A stretch of DNA of 35,002 nt. Origin: Euzebyaceae bacterium. Lineage in GTDB: Bacteria; Actinomycetota; Nitriliruptoria; Euzebyales; Egibacteraceae. Made by a program: the position numbers and the translations under genes. Positions 22,565-31,676 of the stretch are shown piece after piece; position 1 is the first letter of the stretch, and every line of letters begins with the position of its first letter. The stretch is taken from assembly GCA_013696915.1 (NCBI GenBank), contig JACCXR010000165.1, positions 1-35,002 on the forward strand. The letters are read 5' to 3'. The notes under the pieces are model-generated. The model ran no database searches, had not been told where the DNA came from, and worked only from the letters and a program-made list of their open reading frames with translations.

Positions 22565-23860
22565 TCATGCGGCGGGGACCACGCGGGAAAGGGCGTTGAC
22601 CACCCGGTCGGTCACGTCGCGGCTGTCGCGGTTCGTCAGGTGGGCCATCAGGCGGAACACGAACGTCATCAGCGCGGGACGGGGCATCCCGTGGACCGTG
22701 CAGAACCGCATCACCTCCGGATGCCCGATGATCCGGACGAACAGGCGACCGAGGGTGTAGTACCCGCCCCAGGCCTGGGCGACGGCCCGCTCGTAGGTAT
22801 GCAGGGGCGAGTCGGACCGCGCCCGCAGGGCGGCATCGACGGCCTCGGCGGCGAACGCGGCCGCTTCGATGGCGTAGCTGATCCCCTCACCGTTGAAGGG
22901 GTTCACCATGCCGGCGGCGTCGCCGACCAGGATCGCGCCGCGGTGGACGGGGGGCTTGCGATTGTGGCCCATCGGCAGACCGGCGGAGCGCGGGCGACCC
23001 ACCATCGTCTCGCGCGTGATCTCCCACTCCGGGGGGAACCCGCCGACCCATTCGTCGAGCGTCCGGCGGTAGTTCGTCGAGCGGAAGTGCTCCGAGGTGT
23101 TCAGCAGGCCCCAGCCGACGTTCACGAGTCCGTCGTCGAGCGGGAAGATCCAGCCGTAGCCGGGCAGCAGCTCACTGCCGCCGCCGGGCCGGTCGCGGGA
23201 GAGCTCGAGGAAGCCCTCCATCATCCCCATCGCGGCACGCGGGCTGCGGTAGTACGCCCGCACCGCGACGCCCATGGGCCGCGCCTCGTCGCGGTGCAGG
23301 CCGAGCTGGACGGCGAACCGCGAGGATCCACCGTCGGCCGCGAGCACCACCGGGGCCCGCACGACTCCCTCGGCGCCGTCGGCGCGGCGGTAGCGCACCC
23401 CCGCGACGCGCCGCTCCGACTCGGTGAGCCAGACGGGTCCGAGGACCTCGGTGTCCTCCCACAGCTGCACGCCGGCCTTCTGCGCGTTGCGGGCCAGGGT
23501 GTGGTCGAACAGCGACCTCGTCGCTGTCACCGAGTGGGCGGGCCAGTCGTCGAGGTCGGGCCAGGGCAGGTCCAACACGACCCCGCCGCCGTACATCCGC
23601 AGCCCGCCCTGACGGTCCCAGCCGGGGACGGAGCCCTCGGCCTCGTCCTCCAGGCCCAGCATCCGCAGGGCCTTGACCGCGCGCGGCGTGAGCCCGTCGC
23701 CGCAGACCTTGTCCCGCGGGAACGTCTCCTTCTCGCAGAGGACGACGTCGTGGCCGGCCTCGGCGAGGAACCAGGCGGCGGCCGAGCCGGCCGGACCGGC
23801 CCCGACGACCACCGCGTCGGCGGTCGCGACCCCGACCGCTGCACGAGGCGCGAGCGTCAC
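22565..23860 (-). CDS. Geranylgeranyl reductase family FAD-dependent oxidoreductase
   Basis: A 431-residue flavoprotein. The N-terminal FAD-binding motif is VVVGAGPAGSAAAWFLAEAG, followed by KETFPRDKVCGDGLTPRAVK, the hallmark of the geranylgeranyl reductase group. The second FAD motif is ILVGDAAGMVNPFNGEGISY. Family members saturate prenyl chains; in Mycobacterium the relative MenJ reduces one double bond of menaquinone. Just upstream of nuo and in a cluster with a polyprenyl synthase and MenG-type methyltransferase, the same role is likely. GTG 23860 was chosen because GAGGAGG lies about ten bases upstream. A Rex-like operator stands 76-93 bases upstream. Confidence 0.9.
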   Translation of the reverse strand: MTLAPRAAVGVATADAVVVGAGPAGSAAAWFLAEAGHDVVLCEKETFPRDKVCGDGLTPRAVKALRMLGLEDEAEGSVPGWDRQGGLRMYGGGVVLDLPWPDLDDWPAHSVTATRSLFDHTLARNAQKAGVQLWEDTEVLGPVWLTESERRVAGVRYRRADGAEGVVRAPVVLAADGGSSRFAVQLGLHRDEARPMGVAVRAYYRSPRAAMGMMEGFLELSRDRPGGGSELLPGYGWIFPLDDGLVNVGWGLLNTSEHFRSTNYRRTLDEWVGGFPPEWEITRETMVGRPRSAGLPMGHNRKPPVHRGAILVGDAAGMVNPFNGEGISYAIEAAAFAAEAVDAALRARSDSPLHTYERAVAQAWGGYYTLGRLFVRIIGHPEVMRFCTVHGMPRPALMTFVFRLMAHLTNRDSRDVTDRVVNALSRVVPAA

Positions 23861-23935
23861 GACGTCTCCTCCTCGGGCGGGTGGCGGGTGACCCCGGCGC
23901 CCGCTCAACCTATCATCGGCTCCGCGGCGTGAAGA

Positions 23936-23953
23936 TTGTGAAGCACTTCACAA
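23936..23953. promoter_or_regulatory. Rex-type redox operator
   Basis: TTGTGAAGCACTTCACAA is an exact inverted repeat (TTGTGAAG and CTTCACAA around CA). It fits the Rex consensus TTGTGAAnnnnTTCACAA. Rex is the NADH/NAD+-sensing repressor that controls nuo and cydABCD in Streptomyces. The site precedes the reductase-nuoA-N-polyprenyl synthase operon, 76 bases from its first start codon, where it could block the promoter. No rex gene is in the window. Motif match is by eye against the known consensus. Confidence 0.8.
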
Positions 23954-24026
23954 GAGCGGGCGCCAGTGTAGACCTCGGACCGGGGCCACGCCACGGTGCC
24001 AGGGAGAAGCTCGACGCGGGCGATGA

Positions 24027-24067
24027 CCCGGGCGGGTGCGGCGGCCCGGGCGGGTGCGGCGGCCCGG
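24027..24067. repeat. 18-base tandem repeat, GC-rich
   Basis: CCCGGGCGGGTGCGGCGG starts at 24027 and 24045, with the first five bases of a third copy at 24063. It sits between the stop of the cell-wall-binding gene and the Rex-type site. It is self-complementary only in short CCCGGG cores. No function can be assigned. Confidence 0.75.
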
Positions 24068-24077
24068 ACGTGCGGCG

Positions 24078-25136
24078 CTACCCCTGCGTCGAGCCTCCGG
24101 CGGCATCCGCGGCGTCGCAGGCCGCCGGATCGACGTTCGGGCCGCAGATCGTCGGGCCCTCCAGACCCACCGAGGCGGTCGCCGCCGGCAGGTCCGGTCC
24201 GTTGGTGAGCAGCACCGCCGCACCGCGATCCGCCAGGGACGCCGCCGGGAACCCGGAGGCCCAGGCGTCCGGGTCGGCGCCGTCGACCAGCAGGACCGTG
24301 TCGGGGGCCCCGTCGGGGAACCGCAGCCGTGCGAGCGCCAGCGCCGTCTCCTCGCGGGTCCGGCCGGCCACCCGCGTGACGGCGACGCCGAGCGCGTCGA
24401 GGTCGGCGGCAACCTGGGCGGAGAGCGCGACCTCGCCACCGACCACGGTGACGGTCTCGATCGCCGATCTGGCCAGGTGGTCGGCGGTCGCCGGTGACAG
24501 GCCCTCGCTGGCCGACAGCAGGATCGGCATCTGGGTGGCGGCAGCATGCGCCCCGGCCGCGAGGGAGTCGGCGAAGGCTGCCGTGGGGTCCGCATCGCTG
24601 CCGTACGCGCGGACGAGCAGCGCGGTCGTGGCGTCGGCGAAGAAGCCCGACGCCGCATCGACGGCCGTGGCGACGCGGTCGGCGCCGAACACGCGGTCGA
24701 CGTCGTAGCCGGCGTCGTAGAGGTCGGCCTCCACGAACTCCGAGATGGCGACGGTGCCGCCCATCAGCACGACGGTGTCGGGGAACAGCCGGTCCAGTTC
24801 CTCGGCGGTCTCCGGTGCGAGCCCGTCCTCCCCGGTCAGCAGCAACGGCGCGCCGGCGAGTCCCTGCAGCGCGCCGGATGACAGCGCGTCGGCGAACAGG
24901 TCGTCGCGCGCGACGATCACGACGTCGACCGAGTCGTCGGCGTGGGCGTAGCGGCTCCAGGCGACCGCCGACCCCGCGTTGTCCGCGGCCTCGAGCCGCT
25001 CGACGACGTCGGCGTTCGAGCCGGGCGCCAACGCGACGAGGATCACCATCGCGAGGAGGACGCCCACGACCTGACCGTCCCTCCGTCGACCGTGGTCGGT
25101 CCGTGGGCTCTCCGCCTGTCTCACCATGAGTCCCAT
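24078..25136 (-). CDS. Cell wall-binding repeat 2 (CW_binding_2) surface protein
   Basis: A 352-residue exported protein. A positively charged head (residues 1-22) precedes a hydrophobic segment VVGVLLAMVILVALAPGSNA that acts as signal or anchor. The rest is three CW_binding_2 repeats at about 48-160, 160-255 and 255-335, recognisable by FADALSSGALQGLAGAPLLL, VVLMGGTVAISEFVEADL, RVFGADRVATAVDAA and VVGGEVALSAQVAADLDALG. Such repeats anchor proteins to anionic wall polymers in Gram-positive bacteria. No catalytic domain is attached. ATG 25136 has AGGAG eight bases upstream. The gene lies 52 bases after the secreted protein gene, probably in one transcript with it. Confidence 0.87.
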   Translation of the reverse strand: MGLMVRQAESPRTDHGRRRDGQVVGVLLAMVILVALAPGSNADVVERLEAADNAGSAVAWSRYAHADDSVDVVIVARDDLFADALSSGALQGLAGAPLLLTGEDGLAPETAEELDRLFPDTVVLMGGTVAISEFVEADLYDAGYDVDRVFGADRVATAVDAASGFFADATTALLVRAYGSDADPTAAFADSLAAGAHAAATQMPILLSASEGLSPATADHLARSAIETVTVVGGEVALSAQVAADLDALGVAVTRVAGRTREETALALARLRFPDGAPDTVLLVDGADPDAWASGFPAASLADRGAAVLLTNGPDLPAATASVGLEGPTICGPNVDPAACDAADAAGGSTQG

Positions 25137-25188
25137 GTCGCGGCTCCTCGCCTGGATGCGTGGTCGGCGGTCGGGCTGATGGCCGGCG

Positions 25189-26439
25189 TTACAGCAGGCG
25201 GGCGACGATGGGGCAGTTCACGATGATGCCGGTCGAGCCGAACGGCGCGCCGCCCGGGCCCGTGATCCATCCGTCCTCGACCAGACCGAGGAGCTGGAAC
25301 TCGTCGATGACCCGGGAGCGGTAGCCGCGGTCGATCGCGTCCTGGGTCCACTCCCCGAGATTCAGGTCCCACAGCGGGCTGTAGTCCAGCGCGATCGTCG
25401 GCAGCCCGCCGATGACGTGCATGGGGGGCAGGCCGTCGAGCAGGGCGCTGTTCAGTCCCTGCCGCTGCGGGTTGTCGGCGCCGGTGGGGCCGTTCGCGAT
25501 CGGGAACAGGCGCTCGATGGCGCTGAAGGCGCTGTCGTCGCGACCGGTCTGGATGTCGGCGAGCGCCGGCGCGAAGGTGCCCATGTCCAAGGCGGCCGTC
25601 ACGGCGTCCGTGGCCTCCGTGCTCATGTACACCGACGGCCTGGCGAAGCTGAAGATCGGCGTGAGGGCGATCGTCACGGTGCCGCTGCCGTTCCCGTCGG
25701 CCGTGCTGTCGGCCTCCTCGGGGGGGTTCGGGCAGATCGCTGTCACGCGGTCGTGGACCAGGCTGTAGTCGGGGCTGCCGTCGCAGAAGGAGATCTCCTC
25801 CGGCGTGGCGTCGAAGGCGACGACCGGCGCGTTGTAGATCGGAGTTCCCGGCTGGTTCACCAGTCGCACCAGCGGGGTGTAGTACTCGTCGCCGACCGAG
25901 CCCGGCTCTGCGACCGCGGGTGGGAACGGCGCCGATTCGGGACCGGGCTGCACTGTCCGCTCGGGCGAGAAGTCCACGGCGCCGCGACGGAACGTCAGGC
26001 TCGTGTCCTCCTCGAGCACCGCGTCGCGGGCCGCGTGCCCGACGGCGGCGTACGCCAGCTTCGACGAGAAGTTGAGCCCCAGACCGATCGCGTTCTCCTT
26101 GTCCGTCGTGTCGGTGAGGATGAACCAGACGCTGCGGCCGTCCCGCATCTGCCCGCGGTACAGCGGCAGGGTGATGGTCATCGCCTGGGCGTCGAAGCGG
26201 CCGGACCGCAGGAGCTGGACGGGGCCGACCAGCCGTTCGTTGTCCTCACCGAGCGTCTGGGACGGCTGTGGGCCGAAGTAGGACTGCGGGATGTCGGTGC
26301 CGACCGACGGCGGGGGCGGTTCCGGCGAGGTCTGCGCGGCCGACGGGCGCACGAACTGCGCGAGCACCAGCGCGGCGAGCGCCACGACCGACAGCCCGGC
26401 GAGCAGCGTGCGCCGGCGGCGCGGAAGGATTGCGATCAT
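25189..26439 (-). CDS. Secreted protein of unknown family
   Basis: A 416-residue protein I do not recognise. The N-terminus ILPRRRRTLLAGLSVVALAA, ending VRPSAAQ, is a signal peptide with a likely cut after residue 35; the Arg run could be read as Tat but Sec is equally possible. A Pro-rich stretch follows (SPEPPPPSVGT). The mature part is mostly beta-like, with GRSVWFILTDTTDKENAIGL and FSSKLAYAAVGHAARDAVLE as the most structured segments. Two cysteines (in SFCDG and AICPN) could form a disulfide. ATG 26439 was chosen because the signal peptide starts there; the ribosome site is weak. It lies between a two-component system and a wall-binding protein, which suggests an envelope role. Confidence 0.75.
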   Translation of the reverse strand: MIAILPRRRRTLLAGLSVVALAALVLAQFVRPSAAQTSPEPPPPSVGTDIPQSYFGPQPSQTLGEDNERLVGPVQLLRSGRFDAQAMTITLPLYRGQMRDGRSVWFILTDTTDKENAIGLGLNFSSKLAYAAVGHAARDAVLEEDTSLTFRRGAVDFSPERTVQPGPESAPFPPAVAEPGSVGDEYYTPLVRLVNQPGTPIYNAPVVAFDATPEEISFCDGSPDYSLVHDRVTAICPNPPEEADSTADGNGSGTVTIALTPIFSFARPSVYMSTEATDAVTAALDMGTFAPALADIQTGRDDSAFSAIERLFPIANGPTGADNPQRQGLNSALLDGLPPMHVIGGLPTIALDYSPLWDLNLGEWTQDAIDRGYRSRVIDEFQLLGLVEDGWITGPGGAPFGSTGIIVNCPIVARLL

Positions 26440-26560
26440 CGCATTGCCCCATTTCTTCGGCGGATGCAGCGCGGCGAAGGTACGGGCGTCCCGGCGCCCG
26501 CAGGGGTCGGAAATCCAATCGTTGCGCAGCCGTTTGCACATCTGAAAGAACTGGTCACGG

Positions 26561-27766
26561 TCAGCGGGGGCGCTCTTCCCGGATCGGGATGCTGGTCTCG
26601 AAGCGACAGCCCGAGGCCTCGTTGCGCACCGTGAGCGTGGCGTCGTGGGCGGCCAGCAGGCCCCTGGCGATCGCGAGCCCCAGCCCGGCGCGGGACGTCG
26701 AGCCGGCCGCTGCGGGCCGCGGCCCGGTGAGCAGCAACGACCGCCGATCGTCGGGGATGCCGCCGCACTCGTCGCGCACGGCGACCGAGACGGCGCCGCG
26801 GTCCGCGGTGATCTCGACGTGCACCGTGCCGCCCGCCGGCGTCTCGCGCAGCGCGTTGTCGAGCAGGTTGCCCAGCGCGCGCGCGATGGCGTCCGGCGCG
26901 ATCCACACCTGCGGCAGGGGTCCGCGGACGTCGCTATGGATGCGGACGCCCTTCGCGGCCGCGGCCGGCCCTATGCCTGCCAGCACCTCGGACACCAGGT
27001 CATCGAGTTCCACGGACTCCATGGAGAGCCGCAGCGCCCCCGCCTCGATGAGGCTGAGCTGGAAGAGGTCGTCGACCAGCGTGCCCAGCCGCTCGGTCTC
27101 CAGCCGGATCGTCCGGGCGAACCGCTCGACCACCCCCGGCCCGTGGGCGAGCCCGTCCTCGAGCGCCTCCGAGGCGGCCAGGATCCGCGCCAGCGGGGCC
27201 CGGAGGTCGTGGGACACCCAGGACACGAGCTCGCGGCGGGCGCGCTCCTGGGCCTGCTCTCGTTCCCGCGCCTGTTCCAGCCGCGCGGACGCACTGGCGA
27301 GTTCGGCCTTCACCTCATCGAGCTCGGGGATCGCGAGCGCGGTCGGGGCGGGACCGTCACCGGATCCGAGGGTGCGGGCGGCCTGGCCCAGCTGCCGGCT
27401 GGCCTGGCGCACCTTCTCGACCAGCATCAGCGTGGTGACGGCTCCGGCAAGGCCCGCCGCGACGACGATCATGGCGACCGCGCGCGCGTCCTGTGGCGAG
27501 ATCAGGCGGGCGTTGGCCGCGGCCAGGGCTCCGACGGCGACGACGCAGACGACGACCAGGACCGCCGCGCTGACCTGGGCCCTGAACGAGGCACCCATCA
27601 GCAGCCGGAGCAGGCCGCTGCCGGCGACCCCGACGAGCACCGCCGCCCCCCCGGCGATCCCGACGCTCCACAGCGCCTCCCGGAGTGGCGTGCCGAGGGC
27701 GACGCTGCCGGCGGCCATGACCGCGAGCAGGAGCGTTCCGAGCGTGGCCGCCCTCAGCGGGCGCAC
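26561..27766 (-). CDS. Membrane sensor histidine kinase
   Basis: A 401-residue kinase with four predicted helices in the first 125 residues and almost no extracellular domain, so it probably senses something in or at the membrane. The phosphoacceptor His is in SWVSHDLRAPLARI. The N box is LGNLLDNALRETPAGG. The G1 box reads VRDECGGIP, with Cys where Gly is usual, and the G2 box is GLGLAIARGLLAAHDA. GTG 27766 starts seven bases after the response regulator stop, so the pair is co-translated and presumably cognate. The substitution in G1 may be tolerated but is worth noting. Confidence 0.92.
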   Translation of the reverse strand: MRPLRAATLGTLLLAVMAAGSVALGTPLREALWSVGIAGGAAVLVGVAGSGLLRLLMGASFRAQVSAAVLVVVCVVAVGALAAANARLISPQDARAVAMIVVAAGLAGAVTTLMLVEKVRQASRQLGQAARTLGSGDGPAPTALAIPELDEVKAELASASARLEQAREREQAQERARRELVSWVSHDLRAPLARILAASEALEDGLAHGPGVVERFARTIRLETERLGTLVDDLFQLSLIEAGALRLSMESVELDDLVSEVLAGIGPAAAAKGVRIHSDVRGPLPQVWIAPDAIARALGNLLDNALRETPAGGTVHVEITADRGAVSVAVRDECGGIPDDRRSLLLTGPRPAAAGSTSRAGLGLAIARGLLAAHDATLTVRNEASGCRFETSIPIREERPR

Positions 27767-27773
27767 GGCGGGC

Positions 27774-28514
27774 TCACGGCTCGAATCGGTAGCCGATGCC
27801 CCAGACGGTGCAGATGTGCCGCGGGGCGGCGGGGTCCTGCTCGATCTTCTCCCGCAGGCGGCGGACGTGCACGGTCACCGTTGCGGTGGCGCCGAACGAG
27901 TAACCCCACACCTCGCGCAAGAGGGTCGCGCGGTCGAGCGCACGGCCGGGGTGCCGCAGGAAGAACGCGAGCAGGTCGAACTCCCGAGCGGTCGCCTCGA
28001 CGGGACGGCCGGCGACGGTGAGCACCCGGGCCTGCTGGTCGAGCGCGATGGCGCCCGCCTCGAGGACCGGCAGCGGCCGGTCCGCCTCGAGGGGCGCCGA
28101 ACGCCGGAGCACGGAACGGATCCTGGCCATCAGTTCGCGAGGTGAGAACGGCTTGGTCATGTAGTCGTCAGCGCCGCAGTCCAGGCCGCGCACCCGATCG
28201 ATCTCCTCGCCCCGCCCCGACACGATGATGATGGGGACGTCGCAGTCGGCGCGCCACCGCCGGCATGCCTCCAGCCCGTCGAGACCGGGCAGCGAGACGT
28301 CGAGGACGATGACGTCCGGGAGTTCGGCGGCCGTCCGCGCCAGAGCCGTCAGCGCGTCTGGGACGGTCTCCACCCTGAACCCCTCGCGCAGCAGGTACCG
28401 GCTGACGATGAACGCCACCATCTCGTCGTCCTCGACGACCAGGGCGCTGCGCGACCGCGAGCGCTGTGGATGATGTGACCGACGCGCTGCGGGTGCCCGC
28501 TCCAGCGTGGTCAT
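27774..28514 (-). CDS. OmpR-family response regulator
   Basis: A 246-residue two-domain regulator. After a 25-residue basic head, the receiver starts SALVVEDDEMVAFIVSRYLL. The phosphorylated Asp is in VIVLDVSLPGLDG, and Lys is in DDYMTKPFSPREL. A C-terminal winged helix follows (REFDLLAFFLRHPGRALDRA, then VTVHVRRLREKIEQDP and the wing YRFEP). ATG 28514 has GGAGAGG seven bases upstream and is preferred over an ATG 22 codons earlier. The 100 bases upstream hold the likely promoter for this gene and the three downstream. Confidence 0.94.
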   Translation of the reverse strand: MTTLERAPAARRSHHPQRSRSRSALVVEDDEMVAFIVSRYLLREGFRVETVPDALTALARTAAELPDVIVLDVSLPGLDGLEACRRWRADCDVPIIIVSGRGEEIDRVRGLDCGADDYMTKPFSPRELMARIRSVLRRSAPLEADRPLPVLEAGAIALDQQARVLTVAGRPVEATAREFDLLAFFLRHPGRALDRATLLREVWGYSFGATATVTVHVRRLREKIEQDPAAPRHICTVWGIGYRFEP

Positions 28515-28617
28515 GGACACCTCTCCAGGTCCCGGGGGCGGCGTGGACGACGCCTGCGCCTGCCCGACTGTAGACAGCACCGTGGGCCGCGTCTCTTACG
28601 AAACCCTGACGTGGCCG

Positions 28618-31587
28618 CTACCAGCCACCCGCAAGGGTGCGCTCCAAGGCGACGGCGAAGAACTCCATATCGGATGTGGTGACGCAGAGCGGCGGCTTCA
28701 CCTTGAGGACGTTGGCGAAGTCCCCGGTGGGCTGCACGATGACGCCGAGTTCGCGCATGCGCTCGCAGATCGCCGCCGCCTCCTCGGTCGCGGGGCGCCC
28801 GGGGTCGCCGTCGCGCACGAGCTCGATTCCCCGGTACAGCCCCATGCCGTGAGCCGCGCCGACGATGGCGTGGCCGGCCGTGATCGGGGCGAGCAGCGAC
28901 TGCAGGTGGTCGCCGGTCACGGTCGCGTTGTGCTGCAGCCCCTCGTCCTCCATGACGTCGAGCACGGCGAGCCCCGCCTCGCATGCGGCGGGGCTGCCGG
29001 CGACCGACGAGAAGAACGAGCGCTCGCGGTGGCGGAACTCGTCGGCGATGGCCCTGGTGGTGATCACCGCGGCGACCGGGTAGCCGTTCCCCGTCGATTT
29101 GGCGATCGTGACGATGTCGGGCACGACACCCTGCTGCTCGAAGGCCCAAAAGTGGTGGCCGAGACGCCCGTAGCCGACCTGGACCTCGTCGGCGATGCAG
29201 ACCCCTCCCGCGGCGCGGACCGCCGCGTACACCCGCCGCAGGTACCCGTCGGGGAGCGGGACCCCGCCCGAGTTGCCGAGCAACGGCTCGCACAGGAAGG
29301 CGGCCGGCGGCCGGCCCTGCGCCACCAGACCGTCGACCTCGGCGGCGGCCTCGCGGGCATAGCGCTCGGCGGCCCCGGGCAGGTCGTGGCGGTAGGGGCC
29401 GTTGTAGAGGTTGGGTTTGGGCAGCTGGTGCGCCGGATGCACGGCCGAGGTCTCGTCATCGCCGGTCATGAGCACGTTCGTCACCGCGGTCCAGCCGTGG
29501 TAGGCGCCCTCGAAGCAGATGACGTCCCGTCGCCCCGTGGCCTGTCGGGCCAGCTGCAGCGCTAGGTCGTTCGCCTCCGAGCCGGAGTTGACGAGGAAGA
29601 CGGTGTCCAGGGGATCGGGCACCAGCTCGACCAGACGTTCCGCGAAGCGGCCGAGCGCCCCGTAGAGGAAGCGGGAGTTCGTGTTCAGCAGTCGCAGCTG
29701 CCGGGCCACGGCGGCCTCCACACGCGGATGACCGTGGCCCACTGCCGCGATGTTGTTGACGACGTCGAGGTAGGGGCGTCCCTCGCTGTCGTACAGCCAC
29801 TGCTTCCAGCCGCGCTCGATGCGCGGCGGGTCGGCCGCGTAGTACAGCGCGTACGGGCTGGCGAGGAAGCGGAGCCGGCGGGCGAGGACCTGCTCGCGGC
29901 CCTCCTCCCGCGACCGCGGCGGCGCCAGGCCGAGGAGCGGCGCCGGGTCCGGGCAGAGGTTCATCCATGCCGCCGCCAGCGACGCCGGGGCGGCGCAGGG
30001 CAGTTCGCCGAGACCTTCGCGGGCGAGCTGGACGTGGACGTGGGCCGGCAGCGACCCGCCCTCGGCCGGCGCGCCCACGACCGCTACCGCGGTCCCGCGT
30101 CCCACGTCGTCCCCGGCCGCCGCCGCGGGGACGACCCCCGCGAGCCGGAGCTCGAGGCCCCAGGCGATCGCGATGCGCACCTCCCGGCCGCCGGCCTGCA
30201 CGACCCGCCCCGGCACCGGCGCGAACACGATCGTGCCCTCGGGGACGAAGACGTCGACCCCCAGGTGCACGGTGCTGGGCTCGTCCAGGGCCGGGTCGCC
30301 GCCTGTGATGATGCGGCCCTCCCCGTAGCGGCCCACCGGGATGGCCCCCGCCCCCCCGGAGCCGTTCTCGACCGCTGCGGCCACCGATTCGGCGTCGCGC
30401 CAGCCGCCGAAGGGCAAGGCCTCCGTGGTGACCGACAGGTCCACGAACTCCAGGGCACGATGCTCGAGCCCGTCGACCAGCGGGAGAGCCCCTTGGGGCC
30501 GGGGGACCTGCGGCGGGGTCGGCGGGAAGCCGCACGCCTCGGCGAACGCCATGTGCGCCAGCGGCATGGGGATGGCGGCCACCGCGGCAAGACGCCTCCA
30601 CGCGCCGTCGGCCGACTCGACGACGTACGGAGTGCCGGGTCCGGCCGTGAGCTGCTGCTCACAGCCGACCGCGCTCAGGACCGCGCGCGCCGCTATCAGC
30701 GCCGGGAGCGCGGCCACCTCGGTGTCCAGCAGCGGCACCACCGAGTGGAAGCCGCGGACGACCTCGACGGCAGCCTGCAGGGAACGTTCCGGCTGGTGCT
30801 CGGCCACGGCCGCGGCGGGCACCGCGCACTCCGCGGCGAGCCAGGACCGGGTCACGTCGCCGAAGTCCAGCAGTCCGCACAGGTGCGGCCGACCCGCCTC
30901 GTCGCGCTCGGCCAGCAGGTTCCAGTCCGTCACGTCACCGTGGATCACCTGGCGGCGCAACGGGCCGGGGACGTCCTCGAGACGCCGGATGCCGGCCTCG
31001 TGCGTGCGCTCCACGAGCGCCCGGTGCCCGTGGTCCCGGATGCAGTGGCCGTACGCCTCGACCACGTCACCGACCCGCTGAACGTCCCACTGCAGCACCC
31101 GGTCGGCCGCGGGGTGGTCGAACCCGGCCAGGGCGGCGGCGACCTGCCCGGCGATGCGGCCGACGCCGCGGAGAACCGGCGCGGCGAGATAGCCGAAGTG
31201 GCGGAGCGGCACGCCGGACAGATACGTGAGCAGCCGGGCGTGGTAGCGCTGGCCCCGATGGTCCACCTCGATGATCTCGCGGCCCTCGGGGTCGCGGAGC
31301 GCGACGGGCGCCATCGGACCCAGAGCGGCTGAGGCGTGGTGCATCGCCCGGTTCGCCAGATCCAGTGCGTTCCGCGGGCAGCCGGGGTTCGCGATCTTCA
31401 GCAGGAACGGGCCGCCAGCCGCATCGATGCGGAAGTTCTGGTCCTGGTGGCTGCCGAGCTCATGGGCGTCACCGTCGATGCCGAACGCGTCACGGGCGAT
31501 CGCCGCCGCGTCCGCCGGCCGCAGCCGCGGCGCGGGCGGTTGCCGCGCGGTGAAGGGGTTCGCCGTCAGACCGGGAGTCTCGCACAC
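28618..31587 (-). CDS. Fused phosphotransferase - M23-like - class III aminotransferase
   Basis: A 989-residue three-part protein. Residues 1-330 are an APH/hydroxylysine-kinase-like domain: the catalytic loop is HGDVTDWNLL (His216-Asp218), with LLDFGD as the metal site. Residues 375-535 resemble a LytM/M23 domain: HLGVDVFVPEG and AHVHVQL keep the zinc-ligand pattern. Residues 555-985 are a class III PLP enzyme, with PLP Lys830 in AKSTGNGYPVA and DEVQVGYGR. The closest known enzymes of this subgroup are the phospholyases acting on phosphoethanolamine and 5-phosphohydroxylysine, so one chain could phosphorylate an amino alcohol and then eliminate phosphate. That reaction is inference. The start GTG 31587 has no strong ribosome site. 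Divergent from the urease-like operon. Confidence 0.88.
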   Translation of the reverse strand: MCETPGLTANPFTARQPPAPRLRPADAAAIARDAFGIDGDAHELGSHQDQNFRIDAAGGPFLLKIANPGCPRNALDLANRAMHHASAALGPMAPVALRDPEGREIIEVDHRGQRYHARLLTYLSGVPLRHFGYLAAPVLRGVGRIAGQVAAALAGFDHPAADRVLQWDVQRVGDVVEAYGHCIRDHGHRALVERTHEAGIRRLEDVPGPLRRQVIHGDVTDWNLLAERDEAGRPHLCGLLDFGDVTRSWLAAECAVPAAAVAEHQPERSLQAAVEVVRGFHSVVPLLDTEVAALPALIAARAVLSAVGCEQQLTAGPGTPYVVESADGAWRRLAAVAAIPMPLAHMAFAEACGFPPTPPQVPRPQGALPLVDGLEHRALEFVDLSVTTEALPFGGWRDAESVAAAVENGSGGAGAIPVGRYGEGRIITGGDPALDEPSTVHLGVDVFVPEGTIVFAPVPGRVVQAGGREVRIAIAWGLELRLAGVVPAAAAGDDVGRGTAVAVVGAPAEGGSLPAHVHVQLAREGLGELPCAAPASLAAAWMNLCPDPAPLLGLAPPRSREEGREQVLARRLRFLASPYALYYAADPPRIERGWKQWLYDSEGRPYLDVVNNIAAVGHGHPRVEAAVARQLRLLNTNSRFLYGALGRFAERLVELVPDPLDTVFLVNSGSEANDLALQLARQATGRRDVICFEGAYHGWTAVTNVLMTGDDETSAVHPAHQLPKPNLYNGPYRHDLPGAAERYAREAAAEVDGLVAQGRPPAAFLCEPLLGNSGGVPLPDGYLRRVYAAVRAAGGVCIADEVQVGYGRLGHHFWAFEQQGVVPDIVTIAKSTGNGYPVAAVITTRAIADEFRHRERSFFSSVAGSPAACEAGLAVLDVMEDEGLQHNATVTGDHLQSLLAPITAGHAIVGAAHGMGLYRGIELVRDGDPGRPATEEAAAICERMRELGVIVQPTGDFANVLKVKPPLCVTTSDMEFFAVALERTLAGGW

Positions 31588-31676
31588 CCGCCGGCTGCGC
31601 GGTGCGACCGTGATCTCGCCGGCTAAGGTGCGAAGATGCGCGCCGCCCGTCCACGAGCCATGGAGGTCATCGCCCG

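Noticed and set aside
24027..24067. 18-base GC tandem repeat considered as a terminator or protein-binding array
   Set aside because: It has no extended stem, no T run and only two full copies, so it is listed as a repeat without function.
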